This document shows, one piece after another, positions 35,293 to 44,077 of a stretch of DNA of 64,000 bases. Source of the DNA: Bacteroides sp. An322 (lineage in GTDB: Bacteria > Bacteroidota > Bacteroidia > Bacteroidales > Bacteroidaceae); assembly GCF_002161765.1 (NCBI RefSeq), contig NZ_NFIN01000001.1, positions 62,001-126,000 of the forward strand, given 5' to 3'. Under the pieces are notes generated by a model. That model was not told the origin of the DNA, made no database searches, and saw only the letters and a program-made list of their open reading frames with translations. A program made the position numbers and the translations under genes. Positions within the stretch are counted from its first letter, which is position 1; each line of letters opens with the position of its first letter.

Positions 35293-36579
35293 TCACTTCA
35301 TTTCGCTTACTATTTTCACTAAGCCCGATGTCAGCTTCGCCAGCTCTTCGGGACGGATGACGAAAGGCGGCATGATGTAAACCAGCCTGCCGAACGGACG
35401 CACCCAGATGCCTTCCTCTACGAAGCGGCGTTGCATTCGTGCCATATCGACTTCCCGCCGGGTCTCGATGACACCGATGGCACCCAAGACCCGCACGTCC
35501 TTTACCTGCGGAAGCGTACGGGCTGGCTCCAACTCCCTGCGCAACTGTGCTTCGATGCGGCTCACCTTCTCTTGCCAGCCATAAGACAGCAGCAAGTCAA
35601 TCGAAGCGCACGCCACCGAACACGCCAACGGATTGCCCATAAACGTGGGTCCGTGCATGAACACACGAGGCTCGCACGACGAAATCCCCTCTGCCACTTT
35701 CGCATTGGCGAGCACTGCCGAGAACGTCATATATCCTCCGGTCAGTGCCTTGCCGATGCACATAATGTCCGGATTCACCTCGGCGTGTTCCCACGCAAAG
35801 AGCTTTCCGGTGCGTCCGAATCCGGTGGCTATCTCGTCGAAGAGCAGCAGAACGCCGTACTCGCGGCACAGCTTTTCGGCTTCGCGCAAGTATTGCGGAT
35901 GATAGAAACGCATCCCGCCCGCTCCCTGCACAATCGGTTCGAGTATCAATCCAGCCAGTTCTTCGTGATGCTGTTCCATAATGGCGCGCAGCGGAAGGAT
36001 ATCACGTTCGTCCCATTCGCCTCCGAATCGGCTTTCTGGAGCCGGAGCAAACCAGCGTACGGGCAATGCCGAGCCGAACAGGCTGTGCATACCTGTCACA
36101 GGGTCGCACACCGACATGGCATTCCACGTATCTCCGTGATAGCCCGAACGGATGGTCACGAAATTGGTCTTCTCGGGATGTCCTGCCGCATACTGGTATT
36201 GCACCGCCATTTTCAACGCCACTTCTACTGCCACCGAACCGCTATCGGCATAAAAGATGTGCCGCATCGAGGGAGGAGCTATCCGCAACAGCCGTTTGCC
36301 CAAAGCTATGGCTGGCTCGTGCGTCAGTCCGCCGAACATCACGTGCGCCATATCTTTCAGTTGGTTTTCTATCGCCCGATTCAGTTCGGAACGATTGTAA
36401 CCATGCACGGCACACCACCACGAAGACATTCCGTCTACCAGTTCCGTACCGTCCGCCAACGTAATCATGCATCCTTCCGCCCGCTTCACCTTGTAGGTAG
36501 GCAACGGTTCGACCGCCGAAGTATAAGGATGCCACAGATGTTTGCGGTCGAAATCATCGAAAAGCAATTCAACATTCAT
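35293..36579 (-). CDS. bioA: adenosylmethionine-8-amino-7-oxononanoate aminotransferase
   Basis: The 428-residue class III aminotransferase begins with [20 protein letters not shown], typical of BioA. It has [14 protein letters not shown] and [19 protein letters not shown], with the PLP Lys in [14 protein letters not shown]. It uses S-adenosylmethionine as amino donor to make diaminopelargonate. Its start overlaps the end of bioB by 11 bp. Confidence 0.95.
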   Translation of the reverse strand: MNVELLFDDFDRKHLWHPYTSAVEPLPTYKVKRAEGCMITLADGTELVDGMSSWWCAVHGYNRSELNRAIENQLKDMAHVMFGGLTHEPAIALGKRLLRIAPPSMRHIFYADSGSVAVEVALKMAVQYQYAAGHPEKTNFVTIRSGYHGDTWNAMSVCDPVTGMHSLFGSALPVRWFAPAPESRFGGEWDERDILPLRAIMEQHHEELAGLILEPIVQGAGGMRFYHPQYLREAEKLCREYGVLLLFDEIATGFGRTGKLFAWEHAEVNPDIMCIGKALTGGYMTFSAVLANAKVAEGISSCEPRVFMHGPTFMGNPLACSVACASIDLLLSYGWQEKVSRIEAQLRRELEPARTLPQVKDVRVLGAIGVIETRREVDMARMQRRFVEEGIWVRPFGRLVYIMPPFVIRPEELAKLTSGLVKIVSEMK

Positions 36580-37525
36580 AGCCTGCTTCTTTTATCCGTT
36601 CTACATCTTCTTCCACTTTCGACCCCAGCGTGGTAAGCAAATCGCCTACGATTGCCGAGTTAACTCCCGTGTACAATGCACGGCGCACACAAGCATCGCT
36701 CAACTGCGAACGTCCTCCCGCAAAGCGGAGACTGGCTTCGGGATTGACCAAGCGGAACATCGCAATGGTACGCAAGACTTCTTCTTCCGACAAAGATACG
36801 GCATCCGCCAACGGCGTTCCTTTTATCGGCTGCAATAAATTGAGCGGAATCGACCGCACCTCCAATTCGCGTAACGCAAAAGCCAATTCCACCCGATGCC
36901 CCATTGTTTCGCCCATGCCAATGATGCCTCCGCTACATACGTCCAGTCCTGCCCGCCGTGCTGCCCGAAGCGTTTCTATCTTCTCTTCCTGCGTATGGGT
37001 CGTACATAAATGTCCGAAATAAGAAGGCGCCGTCTCTAAGTTGCAATGGTATCGGGTGACTCCCGCCTCGCGTAAGTCGCGCAACTGTGCCTCATCGGCA
37101 AGCCCCAACGAAGCGCATAACTGCATACCGCTATGTTGCCGCAAATAAGCGAAACGTCCGCACAAGTCTTTCACTTCCTTATCCGAAGGACGCTTTCCGC
37201 TGGTCACCAACGAAAAACGGTTCACGCCTTGTGCCTCATTCAGCCGGGCATGACGAAGGCATTCTTCTTCCGACACCAAACCATATACCTGTACACCCGT
37301 ATCGTAATGTGCGGATTGGGCGCACCATTTGCAATTCTCCGGACACCGTCCCGACTTCGCGTTGATAATGGAACACATATCAAACTTCCGCGACGCGCAT
37401 CGCACCGTAATCCGATGTGCCGCCTCGCACAATTCATCCAACGGAGTTTCTTCCACCGCCCGCAATACCTCTTCCGGCTGAAGCGAAGTCCTCTCGTAAT
37501 CAGCTTTCTCTATTCTTTCTATCAT
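36569..37525 (-). CDS. bioB: biotin synthase
   Basis: The 318-residue radical SAM enzyme has the cluster motif [14 protein letters not shown] and the BioB landmarks [11 protein letters not shown] and [10 protein letters not shown]. It inserts sulphur into dethiobiotin. It is the first gene of the operon bioB-A-F-G-C-D. A hairpin with a T-run lies at 37651-37697 upstream. No clear promoter box was seen in the short gap before it. Confidence 0.95.
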   Translation of the reverse strand: MIERIEKADYERTSLQPEEVLRAVEETPLDELCEAAHRITVRCASRKFDMCSIINAKSGRCPENCKWCAQSAHYDTGVQVYGLVSEEECLRHARLNEAQGVNRFSLVTSGKRPSDKEVKDLCGRFAYLRQHSGMQLCASLGLADEAQLRDLREAGVTRYHCNLETAPSYFGHLCTTHTQEEKIETLRAARRAGLDVCSGGIIGMGETMGHRVELAFALRELEVRSIPLNLLQPIKGTPLADAVSLSEEEVLRTIAMFRLVNPEASLRFAGGRSQLSDACVRRALYTGVNSAIVGDLLTTLGSKVEEDVERIKEAGYEC

Positions 37526-37548
37526 TTGAATTAGTAAGTTTTTAGATT

Positions 37549-37627
37549 GAAACGCAGATTAACGCAGATTTTCGCAGATATAATAATTAAAAATAAATCT
37601 GCGTTAATCTGCGAAAATCTGCGTTTC
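37549..37627. repeat. palindromic repeat 'acgcagatt' family, copy upstream of bioB
   Basis: The arms gaaacgcagattaacgcaga and ttaatctgcgaaaatctgcg pair. Across about 79 bp it differs from the copy at 38078-38157 at only about three positions. Confidence 0.8.
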
Positions 37628-37650
37628 AACAAACATTCATCTACAAAACA

Positions 37651-37697
37651 AAAAAGCGGAACGGGAGAAACCCGCTTCCGAGTCTTTCCCATTCCGC
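37651..37697 (-). terminator. hairpin with T-run upstream of bioB
   Basis: Read on the minus strand, gcggaatggga pairs with tcccgttccgc and is followed by cttttttgtttt. This is a good intrinsic terminator for any transcript from the small open frame upstream. It could limit read-through into bioB. Confidence 0.7.
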
Positions 37698-37705
37698 TTA
37701 CCTTA

Positions 37706-38061
37706 TTATATATAGGTATATAACGCTCCGGACAAGAAACCACTTTGCCCGATGCAAATACCATTCTCTGAATCAAGAACGGAAGCAATACGGCATTCCA
37801 CACCTGAGATACGGACGCAAAGATTCCTCCGCCTCCCGCATCCTGTGCCTCTTCCGTTTCTCCCGCATCGGCAAATGCGGTTACCTGCTTCCGGTTCCCG
37901 GTAGAAAAAGATTTGTTCTTGCTCAATGCCGCATCGGCAATGCTCCGGCATACGTGTCCGATAGTCACCGCTTTATGCAGGCTCATAAATGCAGCATAGC
38001 CTTTCCGGCTCCAACGGCGGAACCGAATACTGTACGCTTTATATGAACAAACCTTCTTCAT
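37706..38061 (-). CDS. uncertain small ORF upstream of the bioB terminator
   Basis: A frame from the ATG at 38061 begins MKKVCSYKAYSIRFRRWSRK, strongly basic with a natural-looking start. It stays open through the terminator to 37531, giving 176 residues whose end is translated repeat sequence. A second frame (ATG near 37951) stops at 37706, just before the terminator. So the 38061 frame may have lost its stop, or a frameshift may join the two. I do not recognise the family. A TATATTTG box at 38103-38110 (minus strand) lies 42 bases upstream. The extent given is the stretch from start to terminator and is a guess. Confidence 0.35.
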
Positions 38062-38077
38062 TTCATTATTTTATTTA

Positions 38078-38157
38078 AAACGCAGATTAACGCAGATTTT
38101 CGCAAATATAATAATTAAAAATAAATCCGCGTTAATCTGCGAAAATCTGCGTTTCAA
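38078..38157. repeat. palindromic repeat 'acgcagatt' family, copy after uxuA
   Basis: Nearly identical to the copy at 37549-37627 and in the same orientation. A G-to-A change (cgcaaatata instead of cgcagatata) creates a TATATTTG promoter-like box on the minus strand at 38103-38110. Confidence 0.8.
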
Positions 38158-38163
38158 AAAACA

Positions 38164-39357
38164 TCAATACGCTACGTTAATATTCCGTTTCATTTCGTCT
38201 TCCACTACAGCCATCATGCCTTCCACTTGTGCCAAAGCCAGCATACGGCCATGGAACGAATAACCGGCATTGTAACCTTTGTCTTCATCGCCCAACATCG
38301 TACGTCCGTGGTCTACACGCATCGGAAGTCCCGGCTTGATTTGTTCGAAGATACGGATTAAGTCGATGACATGGCCGCGTCCTTCCAGATGCGAACTTTC
38401 GATGAAGTTGCCGCCCGGCATAGCCGCCGTACTGCGCAAATGTACGAAATGCGTGCGTGAAGCGAACTTCTTCGCCAATTCGCGTGTATCGTTATGCTCG
38501 CCTGCACTCAACGAACCGGCACAGAAAGTCAAGCCGTTGTGCGGATTGTCTACAGCATTCAAGAACCAGGCGATATCTTCTTCATTGGTCACGATACGCG
38601 GCAAACCCAAGATTTGGAACGGAGGATCATCGGGATGCACACACATGTTCACACCATACTCTTCGCACACCGGCATAATGGCAGACAAGAAATAACGCAT
38701 ATTCTCACGCAAAGCGGCGCGGTCGATTCCGTCGTACAAAGCCAACAGGTTGCGGAAGATAGCCACCGGATTCTCGTCGCCTTCCTTGATGTTTCCGTTT
38801 ACGAATCCTTGCGTCTTCACGATAATCGAGTCAATCAGTTCGTCCTTTTCGGCTTCGGTAATCACCTTGTCCAGCTCTGCCACTTTACGCAGTTCTTCTT
38901 CCGTATAATTGGCTTCAGCGCCCTTGCGCTTCAGAATCATCGTATCGAAATAAGCGAAACGCACCCGGTCGAAATACAACGAACTGGAACCGTCTGCCCA
39001 TGGATGTTGCAGGTCGGTACGCACCCAGTCGATAACCGGCATGAAGTTATAGCAAATGGTCTTGATGCCGCATTTACCCAAATTGGCAAGGCTCACCTTG
39101 TAATTTTCAATCAATTGGTCACGCTCCGGACCTGCATATTTGATAGCCTCGCATACCGGAAGACTCTCTACTACCGACCAGCGCAAACCGTACGATTCGA
39201 TGTACGACTTCAGGTCATTGATGGCTTCTACGGTCCATATTTCACCGTTCGGCACATCGTGAAGTGCAGTTACAATACCTTCTACTCCAATTTGTCTCAG
39301 CATAGGAAGTGTAATTTTATCTTTCTTCCCAAACCATCTCCAAGTTTTTTCCATCAT
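38164..39357 (-). CDS. uxuA: mannonate dehydratase
   Basis: The 397-residue protein starts MMEKTWRWFGKKDKITLPML, the usual UxuA N-terminus. It contains NMCVHPDDPPFQILGLPRIV, FCAGSLSAG and HFVHLRS, metal and substrate regions of the family. It dehydrates D-mannonate to 2-keto-3-deoxygluconate in glucuronate breakdown. A TACATTTG box at 39422-39429 (minus strand) gives a leader of about 60 bases. No uxuB or uxaC is adjacent. Confidence 0.95.
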   Translation of the reverse strand: MMEKTWRWFGKKDKITLPMLRQIGVEGIVTALHDVPNGEIWTVEAINDLKSYIESYGLRWSVVESLPVCEAIKYAGPERDQLIENYKVSLANLGKCGIKTICYNFMPVIDWVRTDLQHPWADGSSSLYFDRVRFAYFDTMILKRKGAEANYTEEELRKVAELDKVITEAEKDELIDSIIVKTQGFVNGNIKEGDENPVAIFRNLLALYDGIDRAALRENMRYFLSAIMPVCEEYGVNMCVHPDDPPFQILGLPRIVTNEEDIAWFLNAVDNPHNGLTFCAGSLSAGEHNDTRELAKKFASRTHFVHLRSTAAMPGGNFIESSHLEGRGHVIDLIRIFEQIKPGLPMRVDHGRTMLGDEDKGYNAGYSFHGRMLALAQVEGMMAVVEDEMKRNINVAY

Positions 39358-39421
39358 AGTATTTGAGTATTTTGAATTCCTTTAAAAGACGGCGCAAGTT
39401 ATCAAGAATCTTCGAAACACG

Positions 39422-39429
39422 CAAATGTA
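39422..39429 (-). promoter_or_regulatory. -7 box (TACATTTG) of uxuA
   Basis: Exact TAnnTTTG match on the minus strand. Confidence 0.5.
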
Positions 39430-39442
39430 CGTCCCATTTATT

Positions 39443-39548
39443 TGCCTCCGAAAAGTAATATATACTGCATACGCAGTTTCAATGCACTGAAACCGTCGTA
39501 GAAGATAGCTTACTTTGCCAACGCAGTATATATTCGTTTTCGAAGGCA
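39443..39548. repeat. imperfect inverted repeat, 26-base arms
   Basis: The left arm tgcctccgaaaagtaatata runs on into tactgc; the right arm gcagtatatattcgttttcg runs on into aaggca. They match at most positions. The loop has its own pair (gtttcaatgc and gcactgaaac). Confidence 0.65.
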
Positions 39549-39687
39549 TATCTATTTGCCAAGTGCTCTTAGCAAAACGAGAGGTTCTCTTTTAAAAATA
39601 GTGAAATATTTCCGTAATTAAGCTGAAAACCCCTTATTCTTAACCATATTTCCTGACACAAAGACTCGGATATACAAAGAACTTTTC

Positions 39688-39695
39688 TATCTTTG
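39688..39695 (+). promoter_or_regulatory. -7 box (TATCTTTG) of mdh
   Basis: Exact TAnnTTTG match, about 50 bp before the ATG. Confidence 0.6.
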
Positions 39696-39745
39696 CATCG
39701 GAAGAAAAAAAGAATACTTTATAACTCAATTAAAATAATAGAATT

Positions 39746-40747
39746 ATGGAATTTGTAACTAACGAAAAGCTTACCATTGTTGGTGCTGCCGGTATGATCG
39801 GTTCTAACATGGCTCAAACTGCCATTATGATGGGTTTGACTCCTAACATCTGTTTGTATGACCCGTATGCTCCGGGCTTGGAAGGCGTAGCTGAAGAATT
39901 ATACCACTGCGGTTTCGAAGGCGTAAACGTAACTTTCACTTCAGACATCAAAGAAGCGCTGACTGGTGCTAAATATATCGTCAACTCAGGAGGTGCCGCA
40001 CGTAAGGCAGGCATGACTCGTGAAGACTTGCTGAAAGGCAACGCTGCTATCGCTGAAGAATTCGGTAAGAACGTAAAAGAATATTGCCCGGACGTAAAAC
40101 ACATCGTAGTTATCTTCAACCCGGCTGACATCACTGGTTTGATTACGTTGTTGTACTCTGGCTTGAAACCTTCACAAGTTACTACATTGGCTGCTTTGGA
40201 CTCTACTCGTCTGCGTAGCGAATTGGCTAAATACTTCAACGTTCCTATGGACGCTGTTGAAAACTGCCGTACTTACGGTGGTCACGGCGAACAAATGGCT
40301 GTGTTCGCTTCTACAGCAAAAGTAAACGGCAAACCGTTGACTGACATCATCGGCACTGACGCATTGAGCAAAGAACAATGGGCAGAAATCCAACAGAAAG
40401 TAACTAAAGGTGGTGCAAACATCATTGCATTGCGCGGACGTTCTTCATTCCAAAGCCCGGCTTACGTTTCTATCGAAATGATTGGTGCTGCTATGGGTGG
40501 TAAAGCATTCCGTTGGCCTGCTGGTACATACATCTCAAACGACAAGTATGACCACATCATGATGGCATGGGAAACTTCAATCACTGCTGACGGTTGCCAC
40601 TGCGCTGCGCTGAACGGAACTGCAGAAGAACAAGCTGCTTTGGACAAGAGCTATGCTCACCTCTGCGAATTGCGTGACGAAGTTATCGCTATGGGCGTTC
40701 TTCCTGCAATCTCTGAATGGAACAAGCTGAACCCGAACATTAAATAA
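39746..40747 (+). CDS. mdh: malate dehydrogenase
   Basis: The 333-residue protein begins KLTIVGAAGMIGSNMAQTA, an NAD-binding Rossmann start. It has VNSGGAARKAGMTREDLL, IFNPADITGL and CRTYGGHGEQMAVFAS with the catalytic His. It interconverts malate and oxaloacetate. Codon choice differs from neighbours: GGT, GCT and AAC are strongly favoured, typical of a highly expressed gene. It has its own promoter and terminator. Confidence 0.94.
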   Translation: MEFVTNEKLTIVGAAGMIGSNMAQTAIMMGLTPNICLYDPYAPGLEGVAEELYHCGFEGVNVTFTSDIKEALTGAKYIVNSGGAARKAGMTREDLLKGNAAIAEEFGKNVKEYCPDVKHIVVIFNPADITGLITLLYSGLKPSQVTTLAALDSTRLRSELAKYFNVPMDAVENCRTYGGHGEQMAVFASTAKVNGKPLTDIIGTDALSKEQWAEIQQKVTKGGANIIALRGRSSFQSPAYVSIEMIGAAMGGKAFRWPAGTYISNDKYDHIMMAWETSITADGCHCAALNGTAEEQAALDKSYAHLCELRDEVIAMGVLPAISEWNKLNPNIK

Positions 40748-40782
40748 TAATAACGTCGACTTTGTTCTCTGAAAAGAGAAGT

Positions 40783-40817
40783 GTCCCGCTGACGGAAGTT
40801 GGCGGGACATTTTTTTA
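40783..40817 (+). terminator. intrinsic terminator of mdh
   Basis: The arms gtcccgc and gcgggac close a 12-base loop and are followed by attttttt. It lies 35 bp after the mdh stop codon. Confidence 0.85.
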
Positions 40818-40821
40818 TTCA

Positions 40822-41886
40822 TCAGTGTTCATTCCCTAATTCCAAAGACAAACGTAACAATCCGGCTACAAAATTATGTTTGTTATGATGAATGATATGC
40901 AAGGCAGGCTGTAACGAAAGCCACGAAGTAATATGGCAATGAATAGTACATTCAATATCCGTTTCATCCCCATCGGCAAACAGCAACCGATTGAACACAA
41001 TGCCCGCAGTCATATCATTTCGGGCAATACGATTCATCACCAAACCTCCTCCCCAATATCCGTTACATGGAATATCGCGGCTGGTCATAGCAGCACCCTG
41101 CCCCAACAAGACCAATTGAGACTTACCCAACAACACTAAAGGTTGTTCCAGCAATCCCCAAAAACCGGTTTCCTTTTCATGGACACTTCCATCCTCGGAA
41201 GGCGTTTTCCCATACACATAACCTAGAGTATAACTTGCAGCCTGTTCGCCTTTCGAAGGAAGTTCGTATGAAATACATCCCAGTGTAAACACGCCATCGC
41301 TCGAAGGGCAAAAACGAAACTGACGATTGAAAGCATCACTTGCCACACCGTTATAAACACTTGCCTTTAAAGTAAGCCCATTCATCGGAAGACATTCTAC
41401 GTGAATTCCCATTGCCGAAAGCGGGAAAGTTGCCAATGGATAATTCAAAGAAAGAATCGGATAATCAGCATCGGCTGCACCCGTAAAAAGCCCTGTAGCC
41501 GGTGTGGTGAAATAATCGGCATCCACATTACGCAATCCCAACGATACCGAAAAGTATTTGCCAAAAAACTGACGTAAAGAAACCTGCATCAGACGAAGTG
41601 GTTTGTTTTCATCGGTATAAATGTTTGACAAGCCTAAATTATCATTATCTACCGCACCTCCTGCCTGATATGTCGCAATTGCCATTCCTTCGAATGCTGC
41701 ACCTTTCCATAAACCGACATCTACACCTGCCTCTAAATAATTTATCCACGATGTCTTGCCATTTGTCATGCTCCATTCACCTTCGGTTATTGCTGTTAAA
41801 TTCCATCCTACACGAGAAGATGTTTCTTGCGCCCACACTACCATTCCGCATAAACAAGCAGCAAGCCCTACTAAAATTCGATACAT
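40822..41886 (-). CDS. OprB-family carbohydrate porin-like outer-membrane protein
   Basis: A start at 41886 (MYRILVGLAACLCGMVVWAQ) gives 354 residues with a signal peptide; a longer frame would reach back past the promoter. The sequence has alternating beta strands, GLRNVDADYFTTPATGLFTG and YPLATFPLSAMGIHVEC, the pattern of the OprB porin family, and ends in LLRLSLELG. It probably forms a sugar-permeable channel. A TACCTTTG box at 41914-41921 (minus strand) fixes the start. Substrate unknown. Confidence 0.75.
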   Translation of the reverse strand: MYRILVGLAACLCGMVVWAQETSSRVGWNLTAITEGEWSMTNGKTSWINYLEAGVDVGLWKGAAFEGMAIATYQAGGAVDNDNLGLSNIYTDENKPLRLMQVSLRQFFGKYFSVSLGLRNVDADYFTTPATGLFTGAADADYPILSLNYPLATFPLSAMGIHVECLPMNGLTLKASVYNGVASDAFNRQFRFCPSSDGVFTLGCISYELPSKGEQAASYTLGYVYGKTPSEDGSVHEKETGFWGLLEQPLVLLGKSQLVLLGQGAAMTSRDIPCNGYWGGGLVMNRIARNDMTAGIVFNRLLFADGDETDIECTIHCHITSWLSLQPALHIIHHNKHNFVAGLLRLSLELGNEH

Positions 41887-41913
41887 ATTCAATCTTTGTT
41901 TTCGGTTGCGGCG

Positions 41914-41921
41914 CAAAGGTA
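41914..41921 (-). promoter_or_regulatory. -7 box (TACCTTTG) of the OprB-like gene
   Basis: Exact TAnnTTTG match on the minus strand, only 13 bp from the dnaG box on the other strand. Confidence 0.55.
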
Positions 41922-41934
41922 ATGAATTTCTTTG

Positions 41935-41942
41935 TAACTTTG
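41935..41942 (+). promoter_or_regulatory. -7 box (TAACTTTG) of dnaG
   Basis: Exact TAnnTTTG match only 7 bases before the ATG at 41950, suggesting a leaderless or nearly leaderless dnaG mRNA. Confidence 0.55.
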
Positions 41943-41949
41943 CAACGTT

Positions 41950-44073
41950 ATGATTGACCAAGCTACCATAGACAGAATCATGGATGCCGCACAGATTGTA
42001 GATGTGGTATCCGAGTTCGTCACCCTTCGGAAAAGAGGAGTGAACTACATCGGGCTATGTCCTTTCCACAACGAAAAAACTCCTTCATTCAGCGTATCGC
42101 CCAGCAAAGGAGTATGCAAATGTTTCAGTTGCGGGAAAGGAGGGAACGTAGTGCATTTCATCATGGAGCATGAACAACTCTCCTACTACGAAGCCTTGAA
42201 ATGGCTGGCAAAGAAATATAACATCGAAATCAAAGAGCGGGAATTGACAGATGAAGAAAAGCAGGCGCATAGTTTGCGCGAAAGCCTGTTCGTGGTCAAC
42301 CAGTTCGCTTCGGAATATTTTCAAGACATCCTATATAACAACATCGACGGACAACGTATCGGCATGACTTATCTGCGCGGACGTGGTTTCCGTGACGACA
42401 TTATCAAAAAGTTCCAATTAGGGTACAGCACTGATAACCACAATGCATTGGCACGTGCTGCTATTCAAAAAGGATACAAAGAAGAATTTCTTGTAAAGAC
42501 AGGCTTATGCTACCGCAAAGAAGACGGAACATTGCGCGACCGCTTTTGGGGACGTGTCATTTTCCCGGTACATACCATTTCAGGAAAAGTCGTGGCATTT
42601 GGCGGACGTGTATTAAGTGCTGCTACGAAAAATGTGCAGATGAAATACGTCAACTCGCCCGAATCGGAGATTTACCACAAGAGCCGGGAACTGTATGGCA
42701 TCTTTTTCGCCAAACAAGCCATCGTTCGGCAAGACCGTTGTTTTTTAGTAGAAGGTTATACCGATGTCATTTCCATGCACCAAAGCGGCATCGAGAACGT
42801 AGTAGCCTCATCTGGAACTGCACTTACTTCCGACCAAATCCGACTGATTCATCGGTTTACCAACAACATCACGGTGCTCTATGACGGAGATGGAGCCGGT
42901 ATCAAAGCCAGTATCCGAGGCATTGACATGCTATTGGAAGAAGGGATGAACGTAAAAGTATGTTTGCTCCCCGATGGCGATGACCCCGACAGTTTCGCCC
43001 GCAAACACAATGCTACAGATTATCAGGCATATATCAACGACCACGAAGTAGACTTTATCCGTTTCAAGACTAATTTATTAATGGAAGAAGCGGGGAAAGA
43101 CCCTATCAAACGGGCTTCGCTGATATCAAGCATCGTGAAAAGCATTTCGGTAATACCTGATGCCATTGTACGTTCTGTCTATATCCGTGAATGCAGCCAA
43201 TTGCTTCAAATGGAGGAGAAAGTGCTGATAGAAGCCACAGCAAAGCTCATCGAACAAGCACGTGAAACAAAATTCAAGGAACAGCAGCGCAAGAAGGAAC
43301 GCGAACAACGTGCCGCAGCCTCCGTTGCCGGACCAATGCAATCTTCTCAACCCATACCCCAAGAGGACGTTCCGATGCCTCAAGTGCCACCCGAACAAGC
43401 TGGAAATCAAGAAGTATTGCCCGAACAAGTCGCACCTCCTTTCCAACCGGAAGACATTCCTGTACCTGCAGATACCTATCAAACGTTTATCCCTGCCAAC
43501 GGTAACGAACAAAAGGTATTCTATGCCAAAGAAGAAGATTTAGTACGGATGCTCATCCGCTACGGAGAGAAAGTGATGTGCTATGTAGAAAATGAAGAAG
43601 GCGAACAAATACCACTCACGGTTACAGAATGCATTGCAACGGGATTGAAAGAAGACGACTTACAGTTCCACGCCCCGTTGCATCGTTTGATTCTACAAGA
43701 ATGTGAAGCACACCTGAACAACCCGAACTTTAATCCCGAACGGTATTTTATTGCACATCCCGATCCTGCCGTCAGCAAACTGGCTGTAGACCTTGTAAGC
43801 GACCGTTATCAATTGAGCAAATATCATTCAAAAGGGCAAAAAATTGTAACCGACGAGGAACGGCTCTACGAACTAATTCCCCGTTTACTACTTGACTTTA
43901 AGCTTTCGATTGTAGAGGAAGAAATGAAAAATACCCTTCAGGCACTGACTAATCCAGAAATAGCCAACGACCCACAACGCTGTATGGAGATAATGAAACG
44001 CTACAAAGAATTGCAAGAAACACAAAGCGTCATGGCACAACATGCCGGTGACCGTGTAGTACTAAAACTATAA
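41950..44073 (+). CDS. dnaG: DNA primase
   Basis: The 707-residue protein has the N-terminal zinc finger (LCPFHNEKTPSF and CKCFSCGKGGNVVHF). The primase core has YLRGRGF, and the TOPRIM domain has RCFLVEGYTDVISMH and LYDGDGAGIKA. A Pro/Gln-rich linker (about 440-510) precedes a C-terminal helicase-binding region. It makes RNA primers at the replication fork. The start MIDQATIDRIMDAAQIVDVV is the usual one. Confidence 0.96.
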   Translation: MIDQATIDRIMDAAQIVDVVSEFVTLRKRGVNYIGLCPFHNEKTPSFSVSPSKGVCKCFSCGKGGNVVHFIMEHEQLSYYEALKWLAKKYNIEIKERELTDEEKQAHSLRESLFVVNQFASEYFQDILYNNIDGQRIGMTYLRGRGFRDDIIKKFQLGYSTDNHNALARAAIQKGYKEEFLVKTGLCYRKEDGTLRDRFWGRVIFPVHTISGKVVAFGGRVLSAATKNVQMKYVNSPESEIYHKSRELYGIFFAKQAIVRQDRCFLVEGYTDVISMHQSGIENVVASSGTALTSDQIRLIHRFTNNITVLYDGDGAGIKASIRGIDMLLEEGMNVKVCLLPDGDDPDSFARKHNATDYQAYINDHEVDFIRFKTNLLMEEAGKDPIKRASLISSIVKSISVIPDAIVRSVYIRECSQLLQMEEKVLIEATAKLIEQARETKFKEQQRKKEREQRAAASVAGPMQSSQPIPQEDVPMPQVPPEQAGNQEVLPEQVAPPFQPEDIPVPADTYQTFIPANGNEQKVFYAKEEDLVRMLIRYGEKVMCYVENEEGEQIPLTVTECIATGLKEDDLQFHAPLHRLILQECEAHLNNPNFNPERYFIAHPDPAVSKLAVDLVSDRYQLSKYHSKGQKIVTDEERLYELIPRLLLDFKLSIVEEEMKNTLQALTNPEIANDPQRCMEIMKRYKELQETQSVMAQHAGDRVVLKL

Positions 44074-44077
44074 CCCA

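Larger units (their letters stand above)
39358..39745. other. divergent gap between uxuA and mdh
   Basis: It holds the uxuA promoter box (39422-39429, minus strand), an imperfect inverted repeat at 39443-39548 and the mdh promoter box TATCTTTG at 39688-39695. No gene is seen. Confidence 0.6.

Noticed and set aside
37651..37697. Biotin-sensing riboswitch upstream of bioB
   Set aside because: Only one simple hairpin with a T-run is visible and no known biotin riboswitch class exists to match. A plain terminator is the simpler reading.
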